DNA of 64,000 nt from Spisula solida. Lineage: Eukaryota; Mollusca; Bivalvia; Venerida; Mactridae. A program made the translations under genes and the position numbers. Where the stretch lies: assembly GCA_947247005.1 (NCBI GenBank), contig OX365947.1, positions 30,336,760 to 30,400,759 on the forward strand. Reading direction: 5' to 3'. Of this stretch, positions 1 to 11,998 are shown piece after piece; within the stretch, counting starts at the first letter, position 1; each line of letters opens with the position of its first letter. The notes below the pieces were generated by a model. That model saw only the letters and a program-made list of their open reading frames with translations, searched no databases and was not told where the DNA came from.

Positions 1-848
1 TATTGCATGTGTTCAACAGATAAAAACTTATAATTGAACACAAAAATTACAATGGAATACAAATTGAGCAGCCTTACTACAAGTATTTGTTTGTTAATGT
101 CATGTTTTGTCACCTAAGGTAAAGTTATCACATAAGGCCCGGTCACAACCCAACATGAAGGTTTTTAGCATGACTTTTTGTATGTCTTTTTGGGAGGCTA
201 GTAGGCCACTATGTTTTTTGAAAACGCTGGAAGGGGGATACAGAGGGGGTACAGTACGAAGGAGTACGTTGATGTACGTCACATGCACGGTGTCCCTTGG
301 TCATGAGTGACTGTGTGCATCGTACATTGCGCACATGTTAAGTGAGTAGTATGTGCTTACAGCGTACGATCTTGGTGCGATTGTCACATTATCATTAGGC
401 CCGTAAGCCACTGAGGTACACTGAGGCACTTGCCCAGGTGAAAATTAGAGAAATGACTAAAAAGGCAAATAAATCCTAGAAAAGATGTGCATCAGTGTGG
501 ATACAGCCCTGCTTCATTCCACAGGTTGGTTTCACAATATTTTAATATTTCGAATATCAATTTCCTTTCAGTAAACCAATGAAGTTATAATGAACTCTTC
601 ATTCATTAAACACAAAAATTAGATTCAGGTATTCTTCACTCACTGTAGTTACTGTAACATTGTAGGCATACACATGATATATTGTATACAATCAATGCAA
701 CTATTATCGCACAATGTCAAACAACTTCAGTTGAACCAAAAAAGCTGCATTGATATAATAAATGCACCACAGTTTGCGATGCAAGTACGTACTGTTGCTG
801 GTGACACTGGCAATATGACAAGTTATATCAGAGGATTGTTTCAAAACC
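1..848. other. AT-rich non-coding stretch, nothing identified
   Basis: I see no splice-consistent exon, RNA gene or transposon end here. Two short overlapping open frames on opposite strands at about 100-310 have no recognisable motif and look accidental. Confidence 0.4.
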
Positions 849-1347
849 GCAGGAGCTAGTGCATGCTGATCATGCGCCAGCACATAACCACAGGAGCTAG
901 TGCATGCTGATAATGTGCCGGAACATAACCACAGGAGCTAGTGCATGCTGATCAAGTGCCGGCACATAACCACAGGAGTTAGCGCATGTTGATTGACCAT
1001 GTGTCGGCACATAACCACAGGAACTAGTGCACGCTGATCATATGCTGGCACCTTACCACAGGAGTTAGTGCATTGCTGATCATGTGCCGGCACACAATCA
1101 CAGGAGTTAGCGCATGCTGATTGACCATGTGTCCGCACATAACCACAGGAACTAGTGCATGCTGATCATGTGCCGGCACATAACCACAGGAGCTAGTGCA
1201 TTGCTGATCATATGCTGGCACATTACCACAGGAGCTAGTGCATTGCTGATCATGTGTCGGCACATAACCACAGGAGCTAGTGCATTGCTGATCATATGCT
1301 GGCACATTACCACAGGAACAAGTGCATGCTGATCATGACATGCCGAC
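849..1347. repeat. Minisatellite, about 41-bp unit, about 12 copies
   Basis: The unit contains 'ataaccacaggagctagtgc' followed by a variable 'atgctgatcatgtgccggcac' type segment. Copies differ by point changes and by a 1-4 base insertion near 'gattgacc'. The minus strand stays open in several frames because the unit lacks stop codons, so the Cys/His-rich open frames at 938-1382 are repeat translations and not genes. No gene was recognised on either side. Confidence 0.9.
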
Positions 1348-2211
1348 AAACTATGAAGTTCATCATGTGACAGACAACCCAACCCCTGCGAAATAAACTT
1401 GACATTTTAAGGTCTGCAACTTATCTTTTGTAAGACCACTCATTTAGATAAAAACACTTATCAAAATTTGTCAAACATCAGCACATGTCATTGCTGGCAG
1501 CCATTTTGAAAATCTGTGATGTTCTCAACATGTGACAGGAAGTCATGTTTCATGAACACTTCAAGAACTTTTCATGAATTAATTAATGAGCAGTTCGGGG
1601 ATTGTTTAAGAACAGTCTAGAAATAATAGTTCATGAAACGTTCAACAGGTAATTTTTATGGCTGGATCAAGAACAGTTCATGAACTACCAAATGTTCATC
1701 AATAATTCATCAACAGTTCATGAACTCACATTAAGAACAGATCATGTCCAAAAGTTCATGAACTCATTTCAAGAACTTATCAAGGCCTGTTCATGAACAA
1801 TTCTTGATTGGAGTGAAGTGTTCATGAAATCATGAACACGTTTCGCAGGGGAACCCCCTAGGATAAACTATAGATTATACAAAAAATTAATAGAAAACAG
1901 TAATATTCATATTGCATTATGTATTCCCTATACAATACTGTTGAGCAAATCATTTTTCCAACCAATTAATATAAAACATTTGCAGCCAGCAGGAAAACTA
2001 TGGATGCTCATTAAATCATATTAATTGATGATGATGTATATATCAGCAGACAGCAGTCAATGTAGTGATATAATACTGACAATATAACCTGTCAGCTAGC
2101 TGTGTATCAGGTACCTGTACAATGGGTGACGCAAATCTGTGTCATAATAGTATTCTCCATGATTATACAGACGAGAGTGCCTGTCAAAAGATTAACCTAT
2201 TTCAGTGCCAT
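1348..2211. other. Non-coding stretch with a cluster of TTCATGAA palindromes
   Basis: Between about 1546 and 1830 the 8-bp palindrome TTCATGAA occurs eight times, often as GTTCATGAAC, interspersed with 'caagaac' half-motifs. The rest (1840-2211) is AT-rich without a visible gene. Confidence 0.5.
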
Positions 2212-3196
2212 ACTGTCACAATAACCACTTGTAAGAGTGCTGACCTGTCACAAAATACATACACCTGCAAGAGCGTCAAACTGTCACAAAATACACCTGC
2301 AAGAGTGCCAAACTGTCACAAAATACACCTCCAAGAGTGCCGAACTGTCACAAAATACACCTCCAAGAGTGCCGAACTGTCACAAAATACACCTCCAAGA
2401 GCGCCAAACTGTCACAAAATACAGCCCCAAGAGCGCCGAACTGTCACAAAATACACCTCCAAGAGCGCCGAACTGTCACAAAATACACCTCCAAGAGTGC
2501 CGACCTGTCACAAAATACATACACCTGCAAGAGCGTCAAACTGTCACAAAATACACCTGCAAGAGTGCCAAACTGTCACAAAATACACCTCCAAGAGTGC
2601 CGAACTGTCACAAAATACACCTCCAAGAGTGCCGAACTGTCACAAAATACACCTCCAAGAGCGCCAAACTGTCACAAAATACAGCCCCAAGAGCGCCGAA
2701 CTGTCACAAAATACACCTCCAAGAGCGCAGAACTATCACAAAATACACCTCCAAGAGTGCCGAACGGTCACAAAATACACCTCCAAGAGCGCCAAACTGT
2801 CACAAAATACACCTACAAGAGCGCCGAACTGTCACAAAATACACCTCCAAGAGTGCCGAACTGTCACAAAATACACCTCCAAGAGCGCCAAACTGTCACA
2901 AAATACAGCCCCAAGAGCGCCGAACTGTCACAAAATACACCTCCAAGAGCGCAGAACTATCACAAAATACACCTCCAAGAGTGCCGAACGGTCACAAAAT
3001 ACACCTCCAAGAGCGCCAAACTGTCACAAAATACACCTACAAGAGCGCCGAACTGTCACAAAATACACCTCCAAGAGCGCCGAACTGTCACAAAATACAC
3101 CTCCAAGAGTGCCGAACGGTCACAAAATACACCTACAAGAGCGCCAAACTGTCACAAAATACACCTCCAAGAGCGCCAAACTGTCACAAAATACTG
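2212..3196. repeat. Minisatellite, 32-bp unit, about 30 copies, with higher-order structure
   Basis: The unit reads 'caaaatacacctccaagagc' plus 'gccgaactgtca'. It is 32 bp, so each copy shifts frame by two, and because no plus frame of the unit carries a stop, three overlapping frames of 306-359 codons stay open. They encode the same rotating peptide and are not treated as genes. Blocks are repeated at a larger scale: a marker variant with 'catacacctgcaagagcgtc' recurs about 260 bp apart, and a block with 'gcagaactatcac' occurs twice. Confidence 0.9.
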
Positions 3197-5585
3197 GCTG
3201 ATAATCAAACTCGAACAATATATTTTTAATGCTCATAAACATTGTCACCAAGTTTGAAGACGATCAAAACTGTTTGAAATCAGAGTCAAGACAAATTACT
3301 TATTTTCTGTTTTCAAGGACCATAACCCATTGAAGCAATTTAGATAAAATTTAGTCCTCACAGGCCACGATTATTGCTCATAAACAGTGTCAACAAATTT
3401 GATAACAATCAGATGAAAACTGTTAGAATAAGACTACAGACACCACTGGACGCTTAACCCACATGCTACACCCAAATGGTACGTCCTGTTTTCAATAGGG
3501 CATAAACAGCTATGAAAACTACAAGAAGCATTAACTGAACCGTCAAAGAGTTCACTGAGTACCCTCATTAGAACAGCCCTCTACCATGATAAAGACTAAT
3601 GTGGAGTAATGTTGACTGTTCCAGGAATACATTGGTTACTGCAGACAATTTGAGGAAGAACAATCAAGCAGGGGTACAACTGAGGTAAATGAGGTAACAT
3701 GTACATGTTTTCCAGGAGCCAGAAATACACACAGACTGAGGTAAGTATAGTAACAGTACACATACCTTACCTCATTATCTTACTGATTACCTACCTAATT
3801 ACATGTCTAATTATCAACTATACCATCAGAATATGAAGCAAACAAACCAGTTACCAGAGACTCTTGGTACTTAACTTACAGACAACGAAGTGATCAAAGT
3901 TTGAGTGATTAAGAGTAATCAGAAAAACTGAGCCTGACAGTGAGAAAAATATACAAGTTTCCAGGAATGCATAATCATTGAAGAGTTAGGGAGGGTATTT
4001 ACACTGCTGACTGTAAGAATGTATGGATTTAAGTACCACCAGCTAGCTATTGGTGAATGGCAGGTTTCTATTGTTCATTCATCCAATAGATTGCTGGTGG
4101 GCATTTTGCATAGGAATACAGTGATCTCTCCTATTGGTTTAAAGGGCTAAGGTTACTTCAGAAACACCTCTTGGACTTTCGGCTTTTTGACAGCCGAAAC
4201 TTGGACTTTCCGTTAAGTTTAATTTCAACATTCAGTTGTGTGTTGGGCATTGTGCCATGTTATTGCCATGTTATTGTGGTCTGTGTTATTTCTGTATTCA
4301 GTGTTTGATTGTATCAGATGATTGCTGCCTTCCCTGTCCCATTTGTTATGACCTTTTTTGAAGCACTAGTATAGGTGAAAGGCTGGGGATCTAAGTGGGC
4401 GTAATGTGATGTCAATGCTAAGTTATAAGCATTTTCTCATTATAATTTATATATTGACCATCTCTCTTATATAGCTAGGTTTCAATGTGGATTCATTAAC
4501 TTTTCCATATTCATTACCACCTCAAGTCATACAAACTTCTGTGGGTATACTTATATAGCTTTCTTAAAACTTAAGTACAATATGTACTTACTTTTAAATC
4601 AATGTGGATTTTCCCCAACAATACTACATGGTGTTTTATTGTGTGCTTTAAGATTGGTGGTTATACACACTCCCGTGTTGGGTCATAATCAACACATAAA
4701 ACTTTGTTCTGGCAGATAAAACATTCTTTTTTTCTGGCATAGAATTCATTGTAGTTCTCAGTATCAAAGAACTGGCATGAGTTCATGTAGAAGATAAGAG
4801 AGCATGATACTGTGTTTTATTGCACCTACTTCCTGGTTAAGCTATATCATGGTTGATACGAACTACACAGGGTACATGTACATATAACTGGCACTTCAAC
4901 CTGACCTTGAACTATAAAAACATTTCCTATGAAGTACATGCAATTACTTTTCAAGTTACAGACAGCACAACATTTTTGGATAGACAGACGTTCTCACTGA
5001 CTTGACATTGCAAGGTTTTCTTTTGGTCATCCTTTTGTTTGTAAAACCCCAGGCATAAGCAACATTTTGCACCCCGTAAGCAACGGAATGAATATAATCT
5101 AAATATAGCCTAATGTTCCACACCTCACAACTTCAAGTTAGTGAGTACTAAAAGACTGACGGACGGACAATGGCAAATCTATATGCTTGGTGGGGGTGCA
5201 AAAAATGCCATATAACACTTCAAAAAATACCAAATTTACCATTGATTACCTTATATCAGTTCCTTTTATATTTGTACAAACATTATGTATGGTAGCATAT
5301 AAAGTGAAAACTTTCTATCATTTTAGCAACATAAATTGGTTTACCCGAATATTTAATAGTATACTATTCATCAATGATTCTGAATCACAGCTGTATAATA
5401 TTGCCAGAATACCATAGCATAATATAACTATATGTTGCATGGTAAGAATGAATGCTTGAAGTATTCTATCATAAAACTACAACAACAAAGTCATTATCTC
5501 ACAATAAAACAACAATCCTGTTCTATGGTAGACAGGAAATGAGCCAATACACTCGACTATACTGGAGAAACAGCAGCTACACTCA
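3197..5585. other. Intergenic or intronic stretch without identified gene
   Basis: No coding exon recognised. It contains one copy of the 'gccgaaac / gctgccttccctgtc' dispersed repeat at about 4150-4350, listed separately. Confidence 0.4.
4150..4350 (+). repeat. Dispersed repeat, copy 1 (gctgccttccctgtc family)
   Basis: This shares with 54214-54440 (same orientation) and 43985-44375 (opposite orientation) the blocks 'cagctttttgattgccgaaa' (variant), 'gtgtgttgggcattgtgcc' and 'gctgccttccctgtc'. A short fragment also lies at about 57443-57460. No transposase or clear terminal repeat was identified. Confidence 0.6.
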
Positions 5586-5780
5586 CAACAAGAGGGCATA
5601 AAAGGCACTAGGTAGCTCACCTGTCCAAGCAGAGTGTGCCTGCGTGACCTGATTGGGTAACTATTTACAACTTCTGACTAAGATTCAAGTAAATGCAGCC
5701 TCTATTGTAAGTACAAAATTATCTTGTCAAACCAGTGACCTTGTCATTTTCATCAGATGACCCATATTGAAACTCAACCT
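5586..5780. repeat. Dispersed bivalve-style repeat fragment
   Basis: It begins 'aacaagagggc' and continues '...gctcacctgt', then 'aatgcagcctctattg', 'gaccttg' and 'cagatgaccca'. The same order of blocks is found at 16776-17050 and partly at 28808. The opposite end of this family ('gacaggtgagctaaaa') is seen at about 19390 and 61118. Confidence 0.6.
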
Positions 5781-5850
5781 TGATTCCATCTAGACAAACT
5801 TTATGACCAACTTACATGAAAATGCAGTGAAAACTACAAGGAGTGGGTAT

Positions 5851-6014
5851 TACAGTACAACCTCTCCATAGCATCTCGATAAAAACACCTTCACATTTTC
5901 CCTAAGCCAATATTTACTATAAATTTAACATCAGATCTGTAGAGCAACAATCTCTAAACAATGACCAATAGTTTCAGCTCTCATAGGATGTTGCTCTACA
6001 GAGGTTGTACTGTA
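5851..6014. mobile_element. MITE with TACAGTACAACCTCT termini, unexpanded copy
   Basis: The left end is 'tacagtacaacctctcc' and the right end 'agaggttgtactgta', giving inverted termini. Internally it has 'ctgtagagcaacaa' and 'ttgctctacag', themselves inverted. The three other copies are at 31058-31517, 41866-42541 and 56078-56254. No coding capacity. Confidence 0.75.
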
Positions 6015-6055
6015 TTACGTTTGGGTGCTCTGGCTTGTTCAGAGTGGCAATGGAC

Positions 6056-6300
6056 CTGGGTACTGTTTTATCAAAGCACTTACGAAAATCTTAAAGTTAC
6101 GCTCAAATTTTAATTCTTTATATTTCTTTTACAACTGCAAATCGGTGCCCGATATGGTCTTTTAGGAGTTTATTTAATGAAAAATTATCAGTATTGCAGC
6201 TCCATTAACCACACTTAATTATTGTAAACAAATTATAAAGACTTTAAATTTGATTGTAAGGTTACGATTTCCGTAAGTGCTTTGATAAAAAAGTACCCAG
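6056..6300. mobile_element. MITE with long terminal inverted repeats
   Basis: The element runs from 'ctgggtact...' to '...agtacccag'. The termini pair over about 30 bases ('atcaaagcacttacg' against 'cgtaagtgctttgat'). A related, partly deleted sequence starts at about 23868. A target-site duplication was not clear. Confidence 0.75.
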
Positions 6301-6753
6301 AACTAGAGCATTCAACAAGTTGCACTCCATCCTTTTTTACAGAGTTTCCAATACTTTTTCTGGATATATCTTCACTGAAATGACTTTGAAATGCACACCA
6401 AGCAAGCCCATCCCCCTAAATTTACATTGTTGGGTTTGAATCAACCTCAGAAACCACAGGAAATTGAGCAGCCTTGGCTCTAGGCAATCATCAGATGTTT
6501 AATACATCTATGTTTAGAAGGATCTGTTTTTAGTTATTTTCCAAAATAGTTCAGATTTAAGGACCAGCCCAGCTTATAGTTTATCCTACTTCTTTGTCCA
6601 ATCAAAAGCCAGGGATTTTCAAATCCATTTATTTTTGCAATTGGCACAATATCTAGTAAGTGGTTCATGAAGTAAATCCATTTATTAGGACAATTTGGCT
6701 GGACCGGCCTCTCAATTGTACTGTTATTCTCTCAGCAATTATCAGCTAATATA

Positions 6754-7761
6754 CAGGGTGATCTAAAAACATGTCTCACAAACAATGCGTGATTAAGAAA
6801 TTACTGTTTAAAAGTATTTATTTAACTTTTGCACAATTAAAGGACATACATGTAAGATTTTGTCAAACAAACATTTTAGCATAGTTTCAAAATACAAATT
6901 CATAAGAGATGCGCGAAATGACCACCACATTTTCCATACCAGTGTGACGACGTGGAAAGTCACTGTACCAATGCTCATAGAATGATCAAACACATTTGTC
7001 TGCTAATTATAAGATTCTTTTCTTTAAAATTAAGTGGTTGGTTTGGGATAATACGCTTTCTCCTTTAATGAACTCCATATGAAGAAGTCCAATGGACTAA
7101 GAGCAGGCGAATGTGGAGGCCATACATGCATTGTCTTAAGAGCAATCACCGATCACCTCGTAAATTGTCCAGCACAACATTCGTTGTGTTTGAAACCATC
7201 TGTGCACCAGTTATCTTTTCAATTCAATAGTACATCAGACTGGCTGTTAGTGTTAGATATATCACTCATAACACCTCTAACATAGCATTGAGGTTTCCTC
7301 TACAACTTGATGAATATGCTAACAGTTCTTTGTGTCTCCAATTTGGACACATGTCTTCTAATTTGCTTTCTGTATGATACTGATAAATTTGGATTTAGAA
7401 TTTTAAGTTTCTATCTATCAGATACAGGTTTTTTGCCTACTTTATAGTAAAAATTTACAATTTCTGTGTTTCCAGCAATCTTGGAACTCTTAGAATATGA
7501 TGACATCGCTGATGCGTAACCATGGTTACTATGACATTATATGACGACCGTCTTTATATTACATCATTTATATTTATGATTTTGTATAATTTGTATAATC
7601 TTAATGTGTCATCTTCTTTAAATAAAGATATTTTATTATTATTATTATATTCAACATAAACTATATTAAATATTATTTCTGTCAATACCAAAACAATAAC
7701 AATACTACCAAAATTCGCAAAGTTAAGCATTGTTTGTGGGACATGTTTTCTGATCACCCTG
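6754..7761 (-). mobile_element. Decayed Tc1/mariner-type transposon with transposase remnant
   Basis: About 35-bp terminal inverted repeats start CAGGGTGATC at both ends (32 of 35 positions match by eye) and are flanked by TA (6752-6753 and 7762-7763), the Tc1/mariner target duplication. On the minus strand, about 7034-7120, the translation reads WPPHSPALSPLDFFIW then LKEKAYYPKP, the conserved C-terminal DDE-transposase block of this superfamily (family consensus WPPxSPDLxPLDFFLW). Here the catalytic-region Asp of SPDL is Ala. Other parts are interrupted by stops and frameshifts, so the element is dead. Confidence 0.8.
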
Positions 7762-8022
7762 TACATGCAATCTTTTCTAATTGCACCAATGCATTACTCA
7801 ATATTAATGGAATGCTATTGTTTGCAAACAAAAGCATTTGAAAGGCCTCCAAAAAGCGGGCAGGTAAACTAAAAGCCGGTTATAGATCACATATTGGAAT
7901 TATAAACAAAATTAGTGCAGCGGTCGCTTCGTTCCCTTGCACTTGTTTATAACTCTAATATATGGTCTATAACCTATACTTATGTATAAATGCCCTGAAG
8001 GTTGCCATGTTCCTGCTACTGA

Positions 8023-8235
8023 CACTGACTGAAATATAACAATAATGGAACTTATAGTGACGTTGCAGTTTATGTGTACGCAAAAAATCACAACCATTGT
8101 CTAAACAGGTAGAGCAAACTTAAAAAGCATTGAAATTATAGTTGTTTGTACAGTATAAGCCCTTATAATTGGTTTTACACCGTTATAGTGGACTCGACGG
8201 CTGCGTCACTGGATTTTTATCCTGACTGAACTATA
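8023..8235 (-). mobile_element. MITE copy (TATAGTCCAGTCAGGA family)
   Basis: Inverted relative to the copy at 11783-11998. Shared blocks are 'tgcgtacacataaactgcaa', 'acaaccattgtctaaacagg', 'cgctgcgtcactggattttt' type sequence and 'cctgactgaactata' at the end. Its left end is degraded. The 3.5-kb spacing may simply be two independent insertions. Confidence 0.65.
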
Positions 8236-10319
8236 TGAATGATTGCCCCAATACCATACACTTACATGATTATTTCCCACTAAAATCAATGTCAAAACAA
8301 CAGCTATAGAGTGTGCAAAAACCCTGAATGTATATAGAATGACTGTTAAGGGATAAACTAACACAAGAAAAAACAATAGAATCAAGTTAAATCAGTCCCC
8401 AGTGAATACATTAATTCAATATCAGGATCATTCTCTCTCAATCTTATTGTCTGCAGCCTCTATTCTTACCAAAGACAATGATACACACAATAGGCAGAAA
8501 CAGTCTGACTATTTCTCCCAGATTGTTTATATTTTCTGTATTCTATGTCTTAGAATTATATTTTCGGGCAGTCAATGTTATGTAGACTTCTATATACCAA
8601 TCTTACTGTATATCGTTACCATGGTAACAGAAACAAATGTAAGCTTGCTTCGTTTTCACCTAGTATTTTGCAAAACTCAGCTGATAATATGCTATATAAA
8701 TGGAAACAGTTCCGTGGAAATGAATTACATACTCAGTAGATTCTCTGCATTGTAAGAAACTTAAGGTGAATTGATAAAAGTAATCAGCAACAAATGTTTT
8801 AATGGCTGCAATCATTCCGAAATGAAATGGGTGGGAGCATGAGAATTCTTCTTTCAAGTCTTTAAGAACAAAATTCAACATGAATAAAATTCAGTAATAC
8901 CTGGGGTATTATGAGCTTAGAACATTTAACATGGAATCCTTGAATATCCCTGCTTATCTGTTGTCCAATCAGAGTTGTTATTTTAACTAATCAAACATTC
9001 TTATGGTACAATAACGAAAACATACCAGAATTAATTAGCATAATTAGCGCAAGGTCAAATGTTGTGTACTACGTCTATAATGGTTGCTTGTTTTCTTTTA
9101 TATACAGAACAAAGATATGTTGATTTTGGTGCACTAAGAACGTTCCACCAAATAATCATAGAAAGCCAGTATGTTCACAAGTGCCACTCAATTTAGCCGG
9201 ATGATTCAAGTAATATCATTTGTGAGTTATTTCTCAATTTTGATGAAAATGTTTTTTGATTTAACAATAATTGGAAAAGATCACACACAGAAATCAGGAA
9301 GACGTTCAAATTACGATCCCTTATTTCACAATTTAAAGCCTAACATAAGTACTTCACAGTATGTTCCATTTAATGATTTGACATTTGGAGATTATGCATG
9401 TTTTGATATAGTGGAATACATTTGTATTAATTATAATTATTCTTTGACTGATCTCAGAACTGCATGGAAGCATAAACTAAACTCATACCAACAGAGTATT
9501 TTGTCTATTGTCTGCAGGACGCACTACAGACAAATGAAAGTTATAGTTCAAACTTTTATAGAAAAATCCCACAAAGAAGCTTTCTATAATTAAGTAACAG
9601 AGCAATATAAGTGAAGATAAAACAAAAGCACCACCTACAAGTGCTGAATGCTTGACTTTCTCATACTTGCAAGGTCGTTCCAAAAATTCAACAAGTAAAA
9701 AGGACAATTGCAGCTCCTTCAAAAATCCTTGATAGAGTTACCTACTCTTGTTCACCAAATGGGATCCTAACTGTGATTAAGTATGTTGAATAAGAAGTCG
9801 TTTCAAGAAATGATTACCTATATAAAGCAGAAATGGGCAATAACTCCATCAAAAATATTGATAGAGTTACCTAAATTTTCTTGTCTACAAAATGAATTCC
9901 TCAGTGACTAATCACTGTGATCAAGTATGTTAAGTTACAAGGCAGTTCCTCTTTAATTAAGACATTGAGAAATTTGACAAAAAACAAACATTATAAGACT
10001 TTAGTGTTCAGGGGGAAATAACTCTGTAAAAACAAATTCCAGCATTTCCATCTCTTGTTTATATAATGTGGTCATAAATCTAGATGTTTCAATACTTAAT
10101 GAATTGTTTAATACTTAATGTTAATACTAACTTAAATGCAACACATTTGATACATCTGTTTGGATATGTACCTACTATAACACCATGGAATAACCCATCT
10201 GTGACACATTTATAGGCTTATAGTGAATCAATTCATTAACAATCGGTTTTAAAACACCCATCTCAAACAGGCATGAATATAATACTATCATTTTGTAGTA
10301 ATAATGTACAACAGCTGTA
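8236..10319. other. AT-rich stretch without a supported gene
   Basis: A plus-strand open frame of 140 codons at 9171-9593 has no recognisable domain, low-complexity composition and no supporting splice or homology signal. At about 9625-9920 there are decayed pieces of the 'gagtgctgggtgctcgac' dispersed repeat, better preserved at 27655 and 43085. Confidence 0.4.
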
Positions 10320-11073
10320 GCAGCTCGTATCATTGTTGTAGTATAAACAGGTATTTAACAGGTAGTATCATTGTTGTAGTATAAACAGGTATTTAACAGC
10401 TAGTATCATTGTTGTAGTATAAACAGGTATTTAACAGGTAGTATCATTGTTGTAGTATAAACAGGTATTTAACAGCTTGTATCATTGTTGTAGTATAAAC
10501 AGATATTTAACAGGTAGTATCATTGTTGTAGTATAAACAGGTATTTAACAGCTAGTATCATTGTTGTAGTATAAACAGGTATTTAACAGCTAGTATCATT
10601 GGTGTAGTATAAACAGATATTTAACAGCTAGTATCATTGGTGTAGTATAAACAGATATTTAATAGCTAGTATCATTGTTGTAGTATAAACAGATATTTAA
10701 CAGCTAGTATCATTGGTGTAGTATAAACAGATATTTAACAGCTAGTATCATTGTTGTAGTATAAACAGGTATTTAACAGCTAGTATCATTGTTGTAGTAT
10801 AAACAGGTATTTAACAGCTAGTATCATTGGTGTAGTATAAACAGGTATTTAACAGGTAGTATCATTGGTGTAGTATAAACAGGTATTTAACAGGTAGTAT
10901 CATTGTTGTAGTATAAACAGGTATTTAACAGCTAGTATCATTGTTGTAGTATAAACAGGTATTTAACAGCTAGTATCATTGGTGTAGTATAAACAGGTAT
11001 TTAACAGGTAGTATCATTGGTGTAGTATAAACAGGTATTTAACAGGTAGTATCATTGTTGTAGTATAAACAGG
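10320..11073. repeat. Minisatellite, 38-bp unit, about 20 copies
   Basis: The unit is 'gtatcattgttgtagtataa' then 'acaggtatttaacagcta'. Variants alternate at a few positions (ttg/ggtg, ggta/gcta, acagg/acaga), and runs of variants repeat as blocks, suggesting expansion by multi-unit duplication. Confidence 0.95.
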
Positions 11074-11782
11074 TGTTCTCTTCAACTCAATAATTAATTC
11101 ATTATATTACTCAGGTAACCAAATATTCTCATTTAATCAGTATATTTAGCCAGTAGCTGTTTTCGTTAGAGCTCAAATTAAAACTTAAGGAATCCAGTTA
11201 CAAGGCACTGTATATATAGAGAAGCTGGCAGAGGTAATGAAAAAGGCAAGCTGATACACCTAAATGTTCTTACACCAAATGCTGTCAGATACCAGTATTT
11301 TTACAGGTTACACATACTCATGGAAATACTAAACTTGTTCTTTTGTGAGAAAATAGATGTGATTTTACTAAAATGATATTGAGACATGAGGGTACCATTT
11401 CAATCTCATTAAAATCATACCCTTAATACATTCACTACATCATCCTGAGCAGTATAACAGCAAGAAGAAAAGGTAGTAAAAGGTTAGGATCTGATTTAAG
11501 AGATAAAGGTAACATTTTATAAAAGAACTTCTAGAAATTAAATTAACACTCATTATTTAAAGACTTTATAATTCTTTTATAGCTTGTTGGAGATAACTCT
11601 AGCCTTATCAACAAATAAACATGGATAATATAAACACTGCATGGTCGACTGGCCGCTTGTTATCAGCGTAGATTGAAAGGATATATATGCATTAAAAGTA
11701 ATTATGCACAAGACTGAACTAAAATAGATATCGAAAATGCATTTAATTTTCATTTTTATTTTTTTAAAAAAGGCTAGACTAT

Positions 11783-11998
11783 TATAGTCCAGTCAGGACA
11801 AAAATCCAGTGACGCAGCGGTCGAGTCCACTATGACGGTGTAAACCCAGTTATAAAGGCTTATACTGTGCAAACAACTACAATTTCAATGCTAAACTAAC
11901 AAACTAAACTTCGCTCTACCTGTTTAGACAATGGTTGTGATTTTTTTGCGTACACATAAACTGCAACGTCACTGTTACAATATCCTAACTGGACTATA
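11783..11998 (+). mobile_element. MITE with TATAGTCCAGTCAGGA termini
   Basis: The left end is TATAGTCCAGTCAGGA and the right end TCCTAACTGGACTATA, inverted with one mismatch. The interior is shared with the inverted copy at 8023-8235. No coding capacity. Confidence 0.75.

Noticed and set aside
2122..3257. Three long overlapping plus-strand open frames (306-359 codons)
   Set aside because: They are one 32-bp minisatellite read in three frames; no start context, splice or domain evidence supports a gene.
9171..9593. 140-codon plus-strand open frame
   Set aside because: No recognisable motif, AT-driven composition, no splice partners; kept only as a remark in the region entry.
8023..11998. A 4-kb element bounded by the two inverted MITE copies
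   Set aside because: Both copies look like complete short MITEs, and nothing coding lies between them; two independent insertions is the simpler reading.
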